NCBI GenBank assembly: GCA_036502575.1
Contig: DASXYL010000083.1
Coordinates: forward strand, 191,912-255,911
DNA length: 64,000 bases
Source: DASXRA01 sp036502575
GTDB taxonomy: Bacteria; Actinomycetota; Actinomycetes; Mycobacteriales; Jatrophihabitantaceae
Direction of reading: 5' to 3'
Shown: piece by piece, positions 17,736 through 26,263 of the stretch
Layout: the number at the start of each line of letters is the position of its first letter
Numbering within the stretch: the first letter of the stretch is position 1
Translations under genes and position numbers: made by a program
Notes under the pieces: model-generated
What the model was told of the DNA's origin: nothing
Database searches by the model: none
Seen by the model: the letters and a program-made list of their open reading frames with translations, nothing else

Positions 17736-19181
17736 ATGGCGCGTCCGAGCGTCCGCAGCCTGCTGGCGCGGCTGTCGGTCCGGCAGTGGTCGCTGCGCGC
17801 GCGGCTGCTGGCGGGCGTCGTCGGGCTGGTTGCGATCGCTCTCGTCACGACCGGCCTGATCGGCACGACGTTGCTGCGCAGCTACCTGGTGCACCAGGTC
17901 GATCAGCAGCTGCAGGGCGGAATCTCCGCGGTGGGGCGTCGGCCCCTCGACCGGCCACCGCCGCCGCCGGACACGACGCGAGACCAGCTGCCGAGCCAGT
18001 TCTGGTTCATCGACATCGACCCGAACGGCAAGGTGGTGCAGCAGCGAGGCGGTCCGCTCGCGCCGGGCGCGGCGATGCCGGACGTGTCCCTGGTGAACAC
18101 CGCGAAGGTACGCAGCGAGGCGGGCAAGGCGTTCACGGTGCCGTCGACGAACGGTGGTGCGGGGTTCCGGGTCCGGGCCGTCGAACGCCCCGACGGCACC
18201 GGCGCCAGCACGGTGGCGATCTCGCTGAAGGCCGCCGACGCCACGGTGAACCGCCTGGAGATGATCACCTGGCTGGTGGCGTTGCTGGTGCTGGCGGTGC
18301 TGTTCGTGCTGGCCGCGGTGGCGGTACGGATCGGCCTCAAGCCGCTGGACGTCGTCGAACGCACGGCGGAGGACATCGCCGCCGGTGACCTGTCCCGGCG
18401 GGTGCCCGTGGGCCGGCCCGGTACCGAGATCGGCCGCCTGTCCAACACGTTCAACGGCATGCTGGCGCAGATCGAGTCGGCGTTCACCGCCCGCGAGCAC
18501 AGCGAGGCGACGTTGCGGCAGTTCATCGCGGACGCGAGCCACGAGCTGCGCACGCCGCTGACCACGGTGCGGGGCTACGCCGAGCTGGCCCGCAAGGGTG
18601 CCCTCGTCGGCGAGACGACCCGGCAGCGGGCGATGGGACGCATCGAGTCCGAGGCGACGCGCATGGGCGGCCTCGTCGACGACCTGCTGCTGCTGGCCTA
18701 CCTCGATCAGCAACGTCCGCTCGTGGTGAGCACGGTCGACCTGGGCGCGCTCGCCGCCGATGCCGTGGCCGACGCCCGGGTCCGCGACACCGAGCGACCC
18801 ATCCACTACGCCGGCCCGAGCGAGCCGGTGCTCGTGGACGTCGACCCGGACCGCATCGGGCAGGTTCTGGGGAACCTGCTCGGCAACACGCTCATGCACA
18901 CACCTGCGGGCACCGCCGTAGACGTTTCGCTGGTGCGCGATGGCGATCGGGCTCGGTTGGTGGTGGCCGACGACGGCCCCGGGCTGCCGCCCGACCAAGT
19001 GGCCCGGCTGTTCGAGCGGTTCTACCGCGCCGATCCGAGTCGCTCCCGCGCCCGCGGCGGGAGCGGTTTGGGTCTGGCCATCGTCGAGGCGGTCGTGCAC
19101 GCCAGCGGCGGTGCGGTCACCTGTAGCAGCACGGTCGGCGTCGGGACGTCGTTCGAGGTCGTGTTGCCCCTGCACAGCTGA
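17736..19181 (+). CDS. Sensor histidine kinase (HAMP, HisKA, HATPase_c)
   Basis: A 481-residue orthodox sensor. A first membrane helix lies at ~23-46, an extracytoplasmic domain with a poly-Pro stretch at ~50-175, a second helix at ~177-199, then HAMP. The H-box DASHELRTPL has H269. The N-box region NLLGNTLMHTP, G1 DDGPGLP, F box FERFYR and G2 GGSGLGL follow. Start ATG 17736 has GGGAGG seven bases before it; a GTG directly upstream is an alternative. It precedes its OmpR-type regulator, the reverse of the usual regulator-kinase order, with a hairpin between. It probably senses a cell-envelope or drug signal and controls the MacAB-like operon downstream. Confidence 0.93.
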   Translation: MARPSVRSLLARLSVRQWSLRARLLAGVVGLVAIALVTTGLIGTTLLRSYLVHQVDQQLQGGISAVGRRPLDRPPPPPDTTRDQLPSQFWFIDIDPNGKVVQQRGGPLAPGAAMPDVSLVNTAKVRSEAGKAFTVPSTNGGAGFRVRAVERPDGTGASTVAISLKAADATVNRLEMITWLVALLVLAVLFVLAAVAVRIGLKPLDVVERTAEDIAAGDLSRRVPVGRPGTEIGRLSNTFNGMLAQIESAFTAREHSEATLRQFIADASHELRTPLTTVRGYAELARKGALVGETTRQRAMGRIESEATRMGGLVDDLLLLAYLDQQRPLVVSTVDLGALAADAVADARVRDTERPIHYAGPSEPVLVDVDPDRIGQVLGNLLGNTLMHTPAGTAVDVSLVRDGDRARLVVADDGPGLPPDQVARLFERFYRADPSRSRARGGSGLGLAIVEAVVHASGGAVTCSSTVGVGTSFEVVLPLHS

Positions 19182-19192
19182 CCACCTCCGCG

Positions 19193-19240
19193 AGTTGTCC
19201 GCGCTTCGCGTTGCCCCGCCGCTGCGTAGCGCGGACAACT
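19193..19240. terminator. Hairpin between kinase and regulator genes
   Basis: AGTTGTCCGCGC (19193-19204) pairs with GCGCGGACAACT (19229-19240). Pairing continues inward over CTTCGC/GCGTAG with one mismatch, leaving a ~14-nt loop. It lies within the 170-bp kinase-regulator gap, so it may attenuate read-through from the kinase gene and make the regulator operon partly independent. Confidence 0.55.
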
Positions 19241-19351
19241 GGTCGGGGGCGGAGTTCTTAGCTGGCATCCAGGTTCCTTGCAGCTTCACCGCAGGTGGCT
19301 GCGGTGAGGTGATACCCGGCCGCGACGGTGCCAGGTGCGAGGAGCAGAGAA

Positions 19352-20131
19352 ATGACAGATCGGAGGCGACCTCCGTACGAATCGAGTGCGGATGCGTCGC
19401 AGAGCGGGTCGCACGGCGGTGAGCGGCTACTCGTCGTCGACGACGAGGCCGATATCGCCGACCTCCTCACGACGGGGCTGCGATTCGTCGGCTTCGACGT
19501 CCGCGCGGCGAACACCGGCGCGGAGGCGCTGGCGGTAGCAGCCGACTTCCGTCCCCACCTGCTGGTGCTGGACGTGATGCTGCCCGACATCGACGGCTTC
19601 GAGCTGTGCCGGCAGATCCGTCGTGATCGCGAGCAGGTCGGCGTCGTGTTCCTGACCGCGCGCGACCGGACGGAGGACGCGATCGCCGGGCTCACGGTCG
19701 GCGGCGACGACTACATCAACAAGCCGTTCAGCCTGGACGAGGTGGTGGCCCGCATCCGGGCCGTACTGCGCCGCATCTCGGCCGGCCCGACCGACGAGGT
19801 CGAGGACGGCGTGCTGCGCTTCGCCGATCTGGAGCTGGACGAGGTCCGGCACGAGGTGCGCCGCGCGAACAGCTCGATCGATCTGTCGCCCACCGAGTTC
19901 GCGCTGCTGCGCTACCTGCTCGAGAACAGCGGGCGGGTCGTGTCCAAGGCGCAGATCATCGACCACGTCTGGCGGTACGACTTCCGCGGCGACGACGGGG
20001 TCGTCGAGTCCTACATCTCCTACCTGCGCAAGAAGATCGACCGGTTCGACCCGCCACTGATCCACACCCTGCGCGGTGTCGGGTACACGCTGCGGGTCGG
20101 CCGCACGGCGACGCCGGAGGCAGTTCGATGA
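19352..20131 (+). CDS. OmpR/PhoB-family response regulator
   Basis: A 259-residue two-domain regulator. The receiver has its acidic pocket in VVDDEAD, phosphoacceptor D74 in VLDVMLPD, and Lys in YINKPF. The C-terminal winged helix (about residues 140-250) ends in the typical YISYLRKKID and LRGVGYTLR blocks. The ATG at 19352 has AGGAG eight bases upstream; a GTG at 19328 is an alternative start. Its stop overlaps the adaptor gene start as ATGA, so it is the first gene of the efflux operon, which it presumably regulates together with the kinase upstream. Confidence 0.93.
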   Translation: MTDRRRPPYESSADASQSGSHGGERLLVVDDEADIADLLTTGLRFVGFDVRAANTGAEALAVAADFRPHLLVLDVMLPDIDGFELCRQIRRDREQVGVVFLTARDRTEDAIAGLTVGGDDYINKPFSLDEVVARIRAVLRRISAGPTDEVEDGVLRFADLELDEVRHEVRRANSSIDLSPTEFALLRYLLENSGRVVSKAQIIDHVWRYDFRGDDGVVESYISYLRKKIDRFDPPLIHTLRGVGYTLRVGRTATPEAVR

Positions 20132-21393
20132 GGACGATTCGGCGGCGGGTGCGGACGCATCCGTGGCTGGCCGCGGGCATCGCGATCGTGGTCCTGGCCG
20201 GGGCGGGGTTCGGCACGTACTTCGGGGTGCGGGGCGGCGACAAGGCGTCGGCGGCCACCGCGACCACCACCCAGGCGGTGGCCACCGGGACGATCAAGCA
20301 GAGCGTGTCCGCCACCGGGACGTTGGCCCCGGCGTCCGAGAACGAGCTCAACTTCACCGTCTCGGGCACCGTGACCAAGGTGTCGGCCGCTGAAGGCCAG
20401 AAGGTGACGAAGGGCCAGGCGCTCGCGACGGTCGACTCGGCGTCGCTGGCGGCTGATGTCGCCCAGGCCGAGGCCACCGTGGCCAACGACCAGGCGAAGG
20501 TCGACGACGACAGCAGCAACAGCGCCAGCGACACCCAGATCGCCGCGGACAATGCCGCCCTCACCGCGGCCCAGAACCAGCTCGCGTCGGCCAAGAGCCA
20601 GCTCGCGGCCGCGACGCTGACCTCGCCGATCGACGGTGTGGTCGCGTCGGTCAACTTGACCGTCGGCGACTCGGTGTCGGGCAGCAGCTCGTCCAGCTCG
20701 AGCGGCTCGGGTTCCTCGAGTGGCTCCGGCGCAGGATCCGGCGCAGGAGCGGGAGCCGGCGCGGGCGCGACCAGCAGCACCTCGTCGAGCTCGTCCGATC
20801 CGCAGATCCTGGTGATCAGCACCAACTCGTGGGTCGTGAACGCGACCGTTGACGCCAGCTCGGTCGACCTGATCAAGAAGGGCAACCAGGCCCAGCTGAC
20901 CGTGACCGGCGCGACCGCGACCGTGTACGGGACGGTGTCCTCGATCGGGCTGGTGTCCTCGGCGACGTCGGGGACGGCGAGCTACCCGGTCGTCGTCAAC
21001 GTGACGGGTTCGCCGACCGGACTGCACGACGGCGCGAACGTCACCGCCACGCTGATCTACAAGCAACTCAGCAACGTGCTCGTCATCCCGACGACCGCAC
21101 TGCACCGCAACTCCGCCGGCGGCCAGTACGTCGAGCAGGTCAAGAACGGCAAGACCGTCCAGACCACCGTGAAGGTCGGCCTCTCCTCGGGCGGGCAGAC
21201 GCAGATCACGTCCGGCGTGGTGGCGGGCGACAAGATCGTCGTGCCGCAGCTCCGGGTCGGTGGCGGTAGCGGTGGTACCGGCACTGGACGCACCGGCGGC
21301 ACGTTCCCGGGCGGGGGGCAATTCCCCGGCGGCGGGCAGTTCCCGGGCGGCGGGCAGTTCCCCCGCGGCGGCATCGGTGGCGTCGGTGGCTAG
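20128..21393 (+). CDS. Efflux periplasmic adaptor / membrane fusion protein (MacA/HlyD-like)
   Basis: A 421-residue adaptor with an N-terminal membrane anchor (~11-33), a barrel-sandwich/lipoyl half (VSGTVTKVSAAEGQKVTKGQ), a short helical hairpin, the second lipoyl half (ATLTSPIDGVVASVNLTVGD) and beta-barrel domains. A 45-residue low-complexity Ser/Gly/Ala linker (about 186-230) is inserted between the lipoyl half and the barrel. The C-terminus is Gly-rich with four FPGGGQ-type repeats. It overlaps the regulator stop (ATGA) and the ATPase start. Together with the ATPase and FtsX-like permease it forms a MacAB-type exporter, here without an outer-membrane partner, as expected in Gram-positives. 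Confidence 0.88.
   Translation: MRTIRRRVRTHPWLAAGIAIVVLAGAGFGTYFGVRGGDKASAATATTTQAVATGTIKQSVSATGTLAPASENELNFTVSGTVTKVSAAEGQKVTKGQALATVDSASLAADVAQAEATVANDQAKVDDDSSNSASDTQIAADNAALTAAQNQLASAKSQLAAATLTSPIDGVVASVNLTVGDSVSGSSSSSSSGSGSSSGSGAGSGAGAGAGAGATSSTSSSSSDPQILVISTNSWVVNATVDASSVDLIKKGNQAQLTVTGATATVYGTVSSIGLVSSATSGTASYPVVVNVTGSPTGLHDGANVTATLIYKQLSNVLVIPTTALHRNSAGGQYVEQVKNGKTVQTTVKVGLSSGGQTQITSGVVAGDKIVVPQLRVGGGSGGTGTGRTGGTFPGGGQFPGGGQFPGGGQFPRGGIGGVGG
21304..21375 (+). repeat. Four 18-bp coding tandem repeats
   Basis: Four imperfect copies of an 18-bp unit starting TTCCCGGGCGG encode the FPGGGQ repeats at the C-terminus of the adaptor. Copies 2 and 3 are nearly identical. Such arrays change length by slippage and could vary the tail. 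Confidence 0.8.
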
Positions 21394-22123
21394 CCCGGCC
21401 ACGGTAACCGCACCGATCACGCCGATCGCGACGTCGCCGGTCATCGAGCTGGACGCCGTGCGCAAGGTGTACAGCACCGGCGCGATGGAGGTCGAGGCAC
21501 TGCGCGGGGTCTCGCTGTCGATCGAGCAGGGCGAGTACGTGGCGATCATGGGACCGTCCGGATCGGGCAAGTCGACGCTGATGCACATCCTCGGCTGCCT
21601 CGACGTGCCGACGTCCGGCGAGTACCGGCTGGCCGGCGAGGACGTCGGCGCGATGGACGAGATCGATCTGGCCGAGGTGCGCAACCGGCGCATCGGGTTC
21701 GTGTTCCAGCAGTTCAACCTGCTGGCGTCCCTGACCGCACAGCGCAATGTCGAGTTGCCGCTGTCCTACGCGGGCGTGTCCCGCGAGCGCCGCCGGCGGC
21801 GAGCCCGCGAGGCGCTGGAACGCGTCGGGCTCGGCGATCGGGTGGAGCACCGCCCGGGCGAGCTGTCCGGCGGCCAGCAGCAGCGCGTCGCGGTGGCGCG
21901 GGCGCTGGTCACCGATCCGGCCCTGCTCCTGGCCGACGAGCCGACCGGGAACCTCGACTCGACGGCCAGCGAGGACGTGCTGCGCCTGTTCGACGAGCTG
22001 CATCGGCAGGGACGCACGGTCGTGCTGATCACGCACGAGGCCGAGATCGCCGAGCACGCGGCGCGGGTCATCCGCATCCGCGACGGGGCGATCGCCTCCG
22101 ACGAGAGCGGGCCCGTCTCATGA
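21386..22123 (+). CDS. ABC transporter ATP-binding protein (MacB-type)
   Basis: A 245-residue nucleotide-binding subunit: Walker A GPSGSGKST, Q-loop FVFQQFNLL, signature LSGGQQQR, Walker B LLLADEPTGNLD, switch His in LITHE. It belongs to the LolD/MacB/FtsE-like group that powers FtsX-type permeases. The start is uncertain. GTG at 21386 (or 21377) overlaps the adaptor's stop by a few bases, and the frame further upstream only mirrors the adaptor repeats. Its 3' end overlaps the permease start as ATGA. Confidence 0.92.
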   Translation: MASPATVTAPITPIATSPVIELDAVRKVYSTGAMEVEALRGVSLSIEQGEYVAIMGPSGSGKSTLMHILGCLDVPTSGEYRLAGEDVGAMDEIDLAEVRNRRIGFVFQQFNLLASLTAQRNVELPLSYAGVSRERRRRRAREALERVGLGDRVEHRPGELSGGQQQRVAVARALVTDPALLLADEPTGNLDSTASEDVLRLFDELHRQGRTVVLITHEAEIAEHAARVIRIRDGAIASDESGPVS

Positions 22124-23352
22124 CCTGGTCGGACATCCTGCGCAATGGATGGGACGCGATCCGCACCCACAAACTGCGTTCGATGCTCACGTCGCTCGGC
22201 ATCCTGATGGGCATCGCCGCCGTGGTGCTCACGGTGGGCCTGGGCCAGGGCGCGCAGCAGCAGGTGTCCAAGCAGCTGGCCTCGCTCGGCGGCAACCTGC
22301 TGATCGTCTCGCCCGGCAGCTCGTCCACCGGTGGCGTGCGCGGCGGATTCGGGTCGGCGTCCACGCTGACCACGGCCGACGCGACCGCGCTGACGTCCAA
22401 GACGTCGGCGCCGGACGTCAGCGGTGTGGCGCCCATCCTGCAGAGCAGCAACCAGTCGCTGGTCAACGGCGCGACGAACTGGACGACGACCGTCGTCGGC
22501 ACCACGTCTTCGTGGCTTTCCGTACGCGGGCGTACGTTGGAGTCCGGGCGGTTCCTGACCGACGCCGACCAGTCGAGTGCCGCGGCCGTCACGGTGCTGG
22601 CCTCCGACACCGCCACCGAACTGTTCGGGCCGCTCAACCCGGTCGGGCAGAGCGTCACCATCAACAGCGTCCCCTACGAGGTCGTCGGCGTGCTGACCTC
22701 GGCCGGCTCGGACTCCACCACCAACCTGGACGACCAGGCGATCGTGCCGATGAGCACGGCGTCGCAGCGCATCGTCGGCGGCACCAACCGGACCTCGGTC
22801 CAGACGATCTACATCAAGGCCGCTTCTCCCGGACGGCTGAGCGCCGCCTACCAGGAAGCGAACACGATCCTGCAGTACCGGCACTCGATCACCGCGTCGT
22901 CCACCTCGGACTTCTCGATCACGACGCAGCAGTCGGTGATCAGCACCACCTCGTCGGTGGACAACACCCTTACCAACCTGCTCATCGGGATCGCGGCGCT
23001 GTCCCTGCTCGTCGGCGGCATCGGCGTCATGAACATCATGCTGGTGTCGGTCAAGGAACGCACCCGCGAGATCGGACTGCGCAAGGCCCTCGGCGGGACG
23101 CCGATGCTGATCCGCCGGCAGTTCCTGTCCGAGGCGTCGATGCTCGGGTTGTCGGGCGGCCTGCTCGGCGTCGCGCTCGGCGTCGGCGGCGCCGAGGTCT
23201 TACCGCATTTCATCTCCAATCCGATCGCGATCTCAGTTCCGTGGATCTTGATCGCCATCGGCGTGGCCATCGCCATCGGCGTGGGCTTCGGCGTCTACCC
23301 GGCGGCCCGGGCGGCCAGGTTGTCACCCATCGACGCTCTGCGCAGCGAATGA
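22120..23352 (+). CDS. ABC transporter permease (MacB/FtsX family)
   Basis: A 410-residue permease. It has an N-terminal membrane helix (~22-45), a large extracytoplasmic MacB-PCD domain (~50-275), and three C-terminal helices containing GIGVMNIMLVSVKERTREIGLRKALG and ending in YPARAARLSPIDALRSE-like sequence. That is the classic four-helix FtsX/MacB topology used for mechanotransmission rather than channel transport. It overlaps the ATPase gene by 4 bp and forms the exporter core with it and the adaptors on either side. Confidence 0.92.
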   Translation: MTWSDILRNGWDAIRTHKLRSMLTSLGILMGIAAVVLTVGLGQGAQQQVSKQLASLGGNLLIVSPGSSSTGGVRGGFGSASTLTTADATALTSKTSAPDVSGVAPILQSSNQSLVNGATNWTTTVVGTTSSWLSVRGRTLESGRFLTDADQSSAAAVTVLASDTATELFGPLNPVGQSVTINSVPYEVVGVLTSAGSDSTTNLDDQAIVPMSTASQRIVGGTNRTSVQTIYIKAASPGRLSAAYQEANTILQYRHSITASSTSDFSITTQQSVISTTSSVDNTLTNLLIGIAALSLLVGGIGVMNIMLVSVKERTREIGLRKALGGTPMLIRRQFLSEASMLGLSGGLLGVALGVGGAEVLPHFISNPIAISVPWILIAIGVAIAIGVGFGVYPAARAARLSPIDALRSE

Positions 23353-23381
23353 CATCCCCTCGTCAACAAAAGGAATCACGC

Positions 23382-24239
23382 ATGACCTCGCACGGTACTT
23401 CGGTCCCTACCCGAGCGTTGGGCGTCGCGGTCGCGGCCCTCGCCGCCGCGGTCGCGCTCAGCGCGTGCAGCAGCTCGTCCGGCGGAGGTGGCTCCTCGTC
23501 CGACTCGCCCTCTGCCCCGGCGTCGTCCGGGGCCCCGGGCGGGACGGGCGGCGCCGGCGCGCCCGGTCAGGGTGGGCCGGCCGCCTCGGGCACGGTGGCC
23601 GCCATCTCCGGCACGACGATGCAGGTGCAGAACCAGCAGACCGGCCAGGTGGCGGTGGCGTGGAGCGCCTCGACGAAGTTCAGCCACCAGGTCACCACGA
23701 CCCTCACCGCGGTGAAGGCCGGTGATTGCGTCACCGCCATCGCACCGTCCGGCACCGACGCCGCGGCGACGTCGTTCACCGCCACCACGCTGACGGTCAG
23801 CACCGCCGTCGACGGCACGTGCGGTGCCGGCGCCGGCCGAGGCGGCGGGGGCGGGCAACGGCCGTCGGGCTTCCCGTCCGGGCAGCGTCCGTCCGGGTTC
23901 CCGTCGGGCGGCGCGTCGGGCCGGCCGAACTTCGGCGCGATCGCCGGCGGCAAGGTCACCTCCGTCTCGGGTTCGACGCTGGTGATCGCCGCCCGGCAGT
24001 TCGGCCAGAACAGTTCGAACAGCACGGCCACCACCAACAAGTCCGTGACGGTCGGCGCGACCACGAAGATCACCACCGAGGCGTCCACCACGTCGACCTC
24101 GGTGCAGGTCGGAAAGTGCGTGACGGCCCAGGGCAAGGCCGACTCGTCGGGCACGGTCGCCGCGACCACCGTCCGGATCACCGATCCGACCAACGGGCAG
24201 TGCGCCACCGGTTTCGGGGGAGGGGCCAACGGTGGCTGA
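23382..24239 (+). CDS. Lipoprotein with two DUF5666-like repeats
   Basis: A 285-residue exported lipoprotein. The signal sequence ends in the lipobox LSAC, followed by a Ser/Gly/Pro-rich tether. Two related beta-rich modules follow, GTVAAISGTTMQVQ... and GKVTSVSGSTLVIA..., each ending with a conserved KxGxCVTA segment, joined by a PSGFPSGQR-type linker. The modules look like DUF5666 domains. The ATG has AAAGGA seven bases upstream. It overlaps the next adaptor gene by 8 bp and lies within the efflux operon, so it probably sits on the outer face of the membrane with the exporter. Confidence 0.75.
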   Translation: MTSHGTSVPTRALGVAVAALAAAVALSACSSSSGGGGSSSDSPSAPASSGAPGGTGGAGAPGQGGPAASGTVAAISGTTMQVQNQQTGQVAVAWSASTKFSHQVTTTLTAVKAGDCVTAIAPSGTDAAATSFTATTLTVSTAVDGTCGAGAGRGGGGGQRPSGFPSGQRPSGFPSGGASGRPNFGAIAGGKVTSVSGSTLVIAARQFGQNSSNSTATTNKSVTVGATTKITTEASTTSTSVQVGKCVTAQGKADSSGTVAATTVRITDPTNGQCATGFGGGANGG

Positions 24240-26133
24240 GCAGTCACCGGCTCACCGCTCGCGTCGACGCCGCGCCCGTCGGCGCCGAGCGGTCGCGGTC
24301 GCCGTCGGAGTCGTCGTGATCGGCGGGGGGAGTGCGGTCGGAATCGCCGCCACCAGCGGCAACGGGACGGCCCGCCGGGTCGCGACCGTCTCGCTCGGCT
24401 CGGTGACCCAGACCGTCGAGTCGTCCGGCACGATCACCTCGTCGCTGAAGTTGACGCCGGCGTTCTCGTCGTCGGGCACGGTCAAGTCGGTGAACGTGAG
24501 GACCGGAGACACCGTCAGCAAGGGCCAGACCCTCGCCACCCTGGACACGACTGCGTTGCAGGCCGACGTCGACTCAGCCAACTCGACGCTCGCCAGCGCC
24601 AAGCAGAAACTCGAGGCGGACAAGACCGGGCAGACGAGCGTCGGCAGCGCCCTTGGTTCGTCGAACACCGCCGCGTCGTCCAACATCGTCTCGTCGATCT
24701 ACGACTCAGCGGCGCAGATCGTCGATATCGCCGCCGTTGCGGCCGCCGCGCCGCCGAGCTCCTCGAGTAGCATCAGCGCGCTGATCAAGCAGGTGGAGGC
24801 GGCCCAGAACGCGGTGATCGCCGCGCAGCAGAACGTCGACGCCGCTCAGGCCGCGATCGACGAGGCGCAGCAGACGGTCGACGCGGACGTCACCCAGAAC
24901 GTGAAGCTCCGCGACGCGCAGAAGTCCGCGTGCGCAGTGGCCCCGAGCGATACGAGCAGCAGCTCGTCGTCCAGCTCGTCGGCGCCGCCACCGGTCTCCG
25001 ACGAGTGCTCGAGCGCGATGGCCGCCTACGAGGCGTCGGCCGACACGCTGGCGTCGGACATGGCGACCCTCGACGCCAAGATCAGTACGCAGGACGGCTA
25101 CCTGAAGGACCTCGACTCGGCGATCACCTCGCTCGACAAGCTGATCGATCAGCTGCAGAAGGCGGCTGCGAGCAGTGGTTCGGGCGGGTCTGGTGGGACG
25201 CCGCCGAACTCGGGGACGAGCGCGCCGGGCCGACCGAGCCAGGGCGGGTCGGCGCCGTCGGGCTCGGCCCCGTCCGGATCAGGCTCACGGCCGTCCGGGT
25301 CGGCCCCGTCCGGGTCGGGTTCGGCGCCGTCGGGCTCGGGCCAGAGCGGGACCGGGCAGAGCGGGACCGGGCAGAGCGGGACCGGGCAGACGAGCACGCC
25401 GGCGAGCGCCTCGCAGCTGGCCGCCGACCAGGCATCGATCGACGCCGCGCAGGCACAACTGACCCTGGCCGAGCAGAACCTGGCAACCGCCACGCTCAAG
25501 AGTCCGGCCGCCGGCACGGTGGCCGCCGTCGGGCTGAGCGCCGGATCGTCCTCGAGCGGCCAGACGATCACCATCGTCGGCACCGGCATTGCGGGCGTCG
25601 ACATCAGCGTGTCGCTGTCCCAGCTCGATCAGGTCAAGGTCGGCCAGCCGGTCACCGTCGCCGCCGACGGGGTATCGACGACGCTGCACGGCACGGTCAC
25701 GTCGATCGGAATGCTGAGCAGCACGTCCGGATCGCGGACCACCTTCCCGGTCACCGTTCAACTCGGCGCCGGCACGCCGAAGGTGTTCGACGGTTCCGGC
25801 GCGGACGCGGTGATCACCACCGGCTCGGCCCGCAACGTCGTCACGGTCCCCAACTCGGCGATCCACTCCACCGCAGGCGGTCAGCACTCCGTCACGGTGG
25901 TCAAGGGCGGCAAGACCACGACCGTCCGGGTGACGCTCGGCGTGGCCGGCAGCGACGCGACGCAGGTCAAGAGTGGCTTGCAGGCCGGCCAGCAGGTAGT
26001 CCTCGCCGACATGTCGCAGCCGTTGCCGAACAGCACAAACAGCACCGGCACCGGCACGGGGACGTTCAGGATCCCCGGGGTCGGCGGCGGCGGAGCCTTC
26101 CCCGGGTTCGGTGGTGCACAGACCGGGCGGTGA
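24232..26133 (+). CDS. Second efflux adaptor / membrane fusion protein (HlyD-like)
   Basis: A 633-residue adaptor with an Arg-rich N-terminus, one membrane anchor (~20-42), a lipoyl half (SSGTVKSVNVRTGDTVSKGQ), a long coiled-coil hairpin (~105-300) broken by a Ser-rich loop with two cysteines, then a Pro/Ser/Gly repeat block (~305-385). The second lipoyl half (ATLKSPAAGTVAAVGLSAGS) and barrel domains follow. It is much longer than the first adaptor because of the hairpin and repeat block. The start is GTG at 24232 with GGGGAGGGG upstream, overlapping the lipoprotein stop. It is the last gene of the operon. Two unequal adaptors for one ATPase/permease pair is unusual. Confidence 0.85.
   Translation: MAEQSPAHRSRRRRARRRRAVAVAVGVVVIGGGSAVGIAATSGNGTARRVATVSLGSVTQTVESSGTITSSLKLTPAFSSSGTVKSVNVRTGDTVSKGQTLATLDTTALQADVDSANSTLASAKQKLEADKTGQTSVGSALGSSNTAASSNIVSSIYDSAAQIVDIAAVAAAAPPSSSSSISALIKQVEAAQNAVIAAQQNVDAAQAAIDEAQQTVDADVTQNVKLRDAQKSACAVAPSDTSSSSSSSSSAPPPVSDECSSAMAAYEASADTLASDMATLDAKISTQDGYLKDLDSAITSLDKLIDQLQKAAASSGSGGSGGTPPNSGTSAPGRPSQGGSAPSGSAPSGSGSRPSGSAPSGSGSAPSGSGQSGTGQSGTGQSGTGQTSTPASASQLAADQASIDAAQAQLTLAEQNLATATLKSPAAGTVAAVGLSAGSSSSGQTITIVGTGIAGVDISVSLSQLDQVKVGQPVTVAADGVSTTLHGTVTSIGMLSSTSGSRTTFPVTVQLGAGTPKVFDGSGADAVITTGSARNVVTVPNSAIHSTAGGQHSVTVVKGGKTTTVRVTLGVAGSDATQVKSGLQAGQQVVLADMSQPLPNSTNSTGTGTGTFRIPGVGGGGAFPGFGGAQTGR
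25342..25386 (+). repeat. Three exact 15-bp coding tandem repeats
   Basis: CAGAGCGGGACCGGG is repeated three times exactly, encoding QSGTG units in the low-complexity linker of the second adaptor. It follows a less regular Ser-Pro-Gly repeat block. Confidence 0.85.
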
Positions 26134-26177
26134 CCGGCTGACCCCGCCGCCGGCACGCCCCGGCAGCCTGCCCGGGG

Positions 26178-26224
26178 GTGATCTTGGAGTTGTGGTCAAA
26201 TAGCGACCACAACTCCAAGATCAC
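26178..26224. terminator. Perfect 20-bp hairpin terminator at operon end
   Basis: Arms at 26178-26197 and 26205-26224 are perfectly complementary over 20 bp around a 7-nt loop (AAATAGC). The left arm reads GTGATCTTGGAGTTGTGGTC. It lies 45 bp after the last exporter gene and is AT-richer than its surroundings. It is a strong candidate for the operon terminator, or a small palindromic element. Confidence 0.7.
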
Positions 26225-26263
26225 AGCATTGACCAGTGCCGTCCGCCGTGCGTCGATCTCCGG

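Noticed and set aside
22149..24239. A 696-codon frame suggesting a large Arg-rich protein fused to the lipoprotein
   Set aside because: The first 411 codons are an alternative frame of the MacB-like permease; a signal peptide and ribosome site mark the lipoprotein start at 23382.
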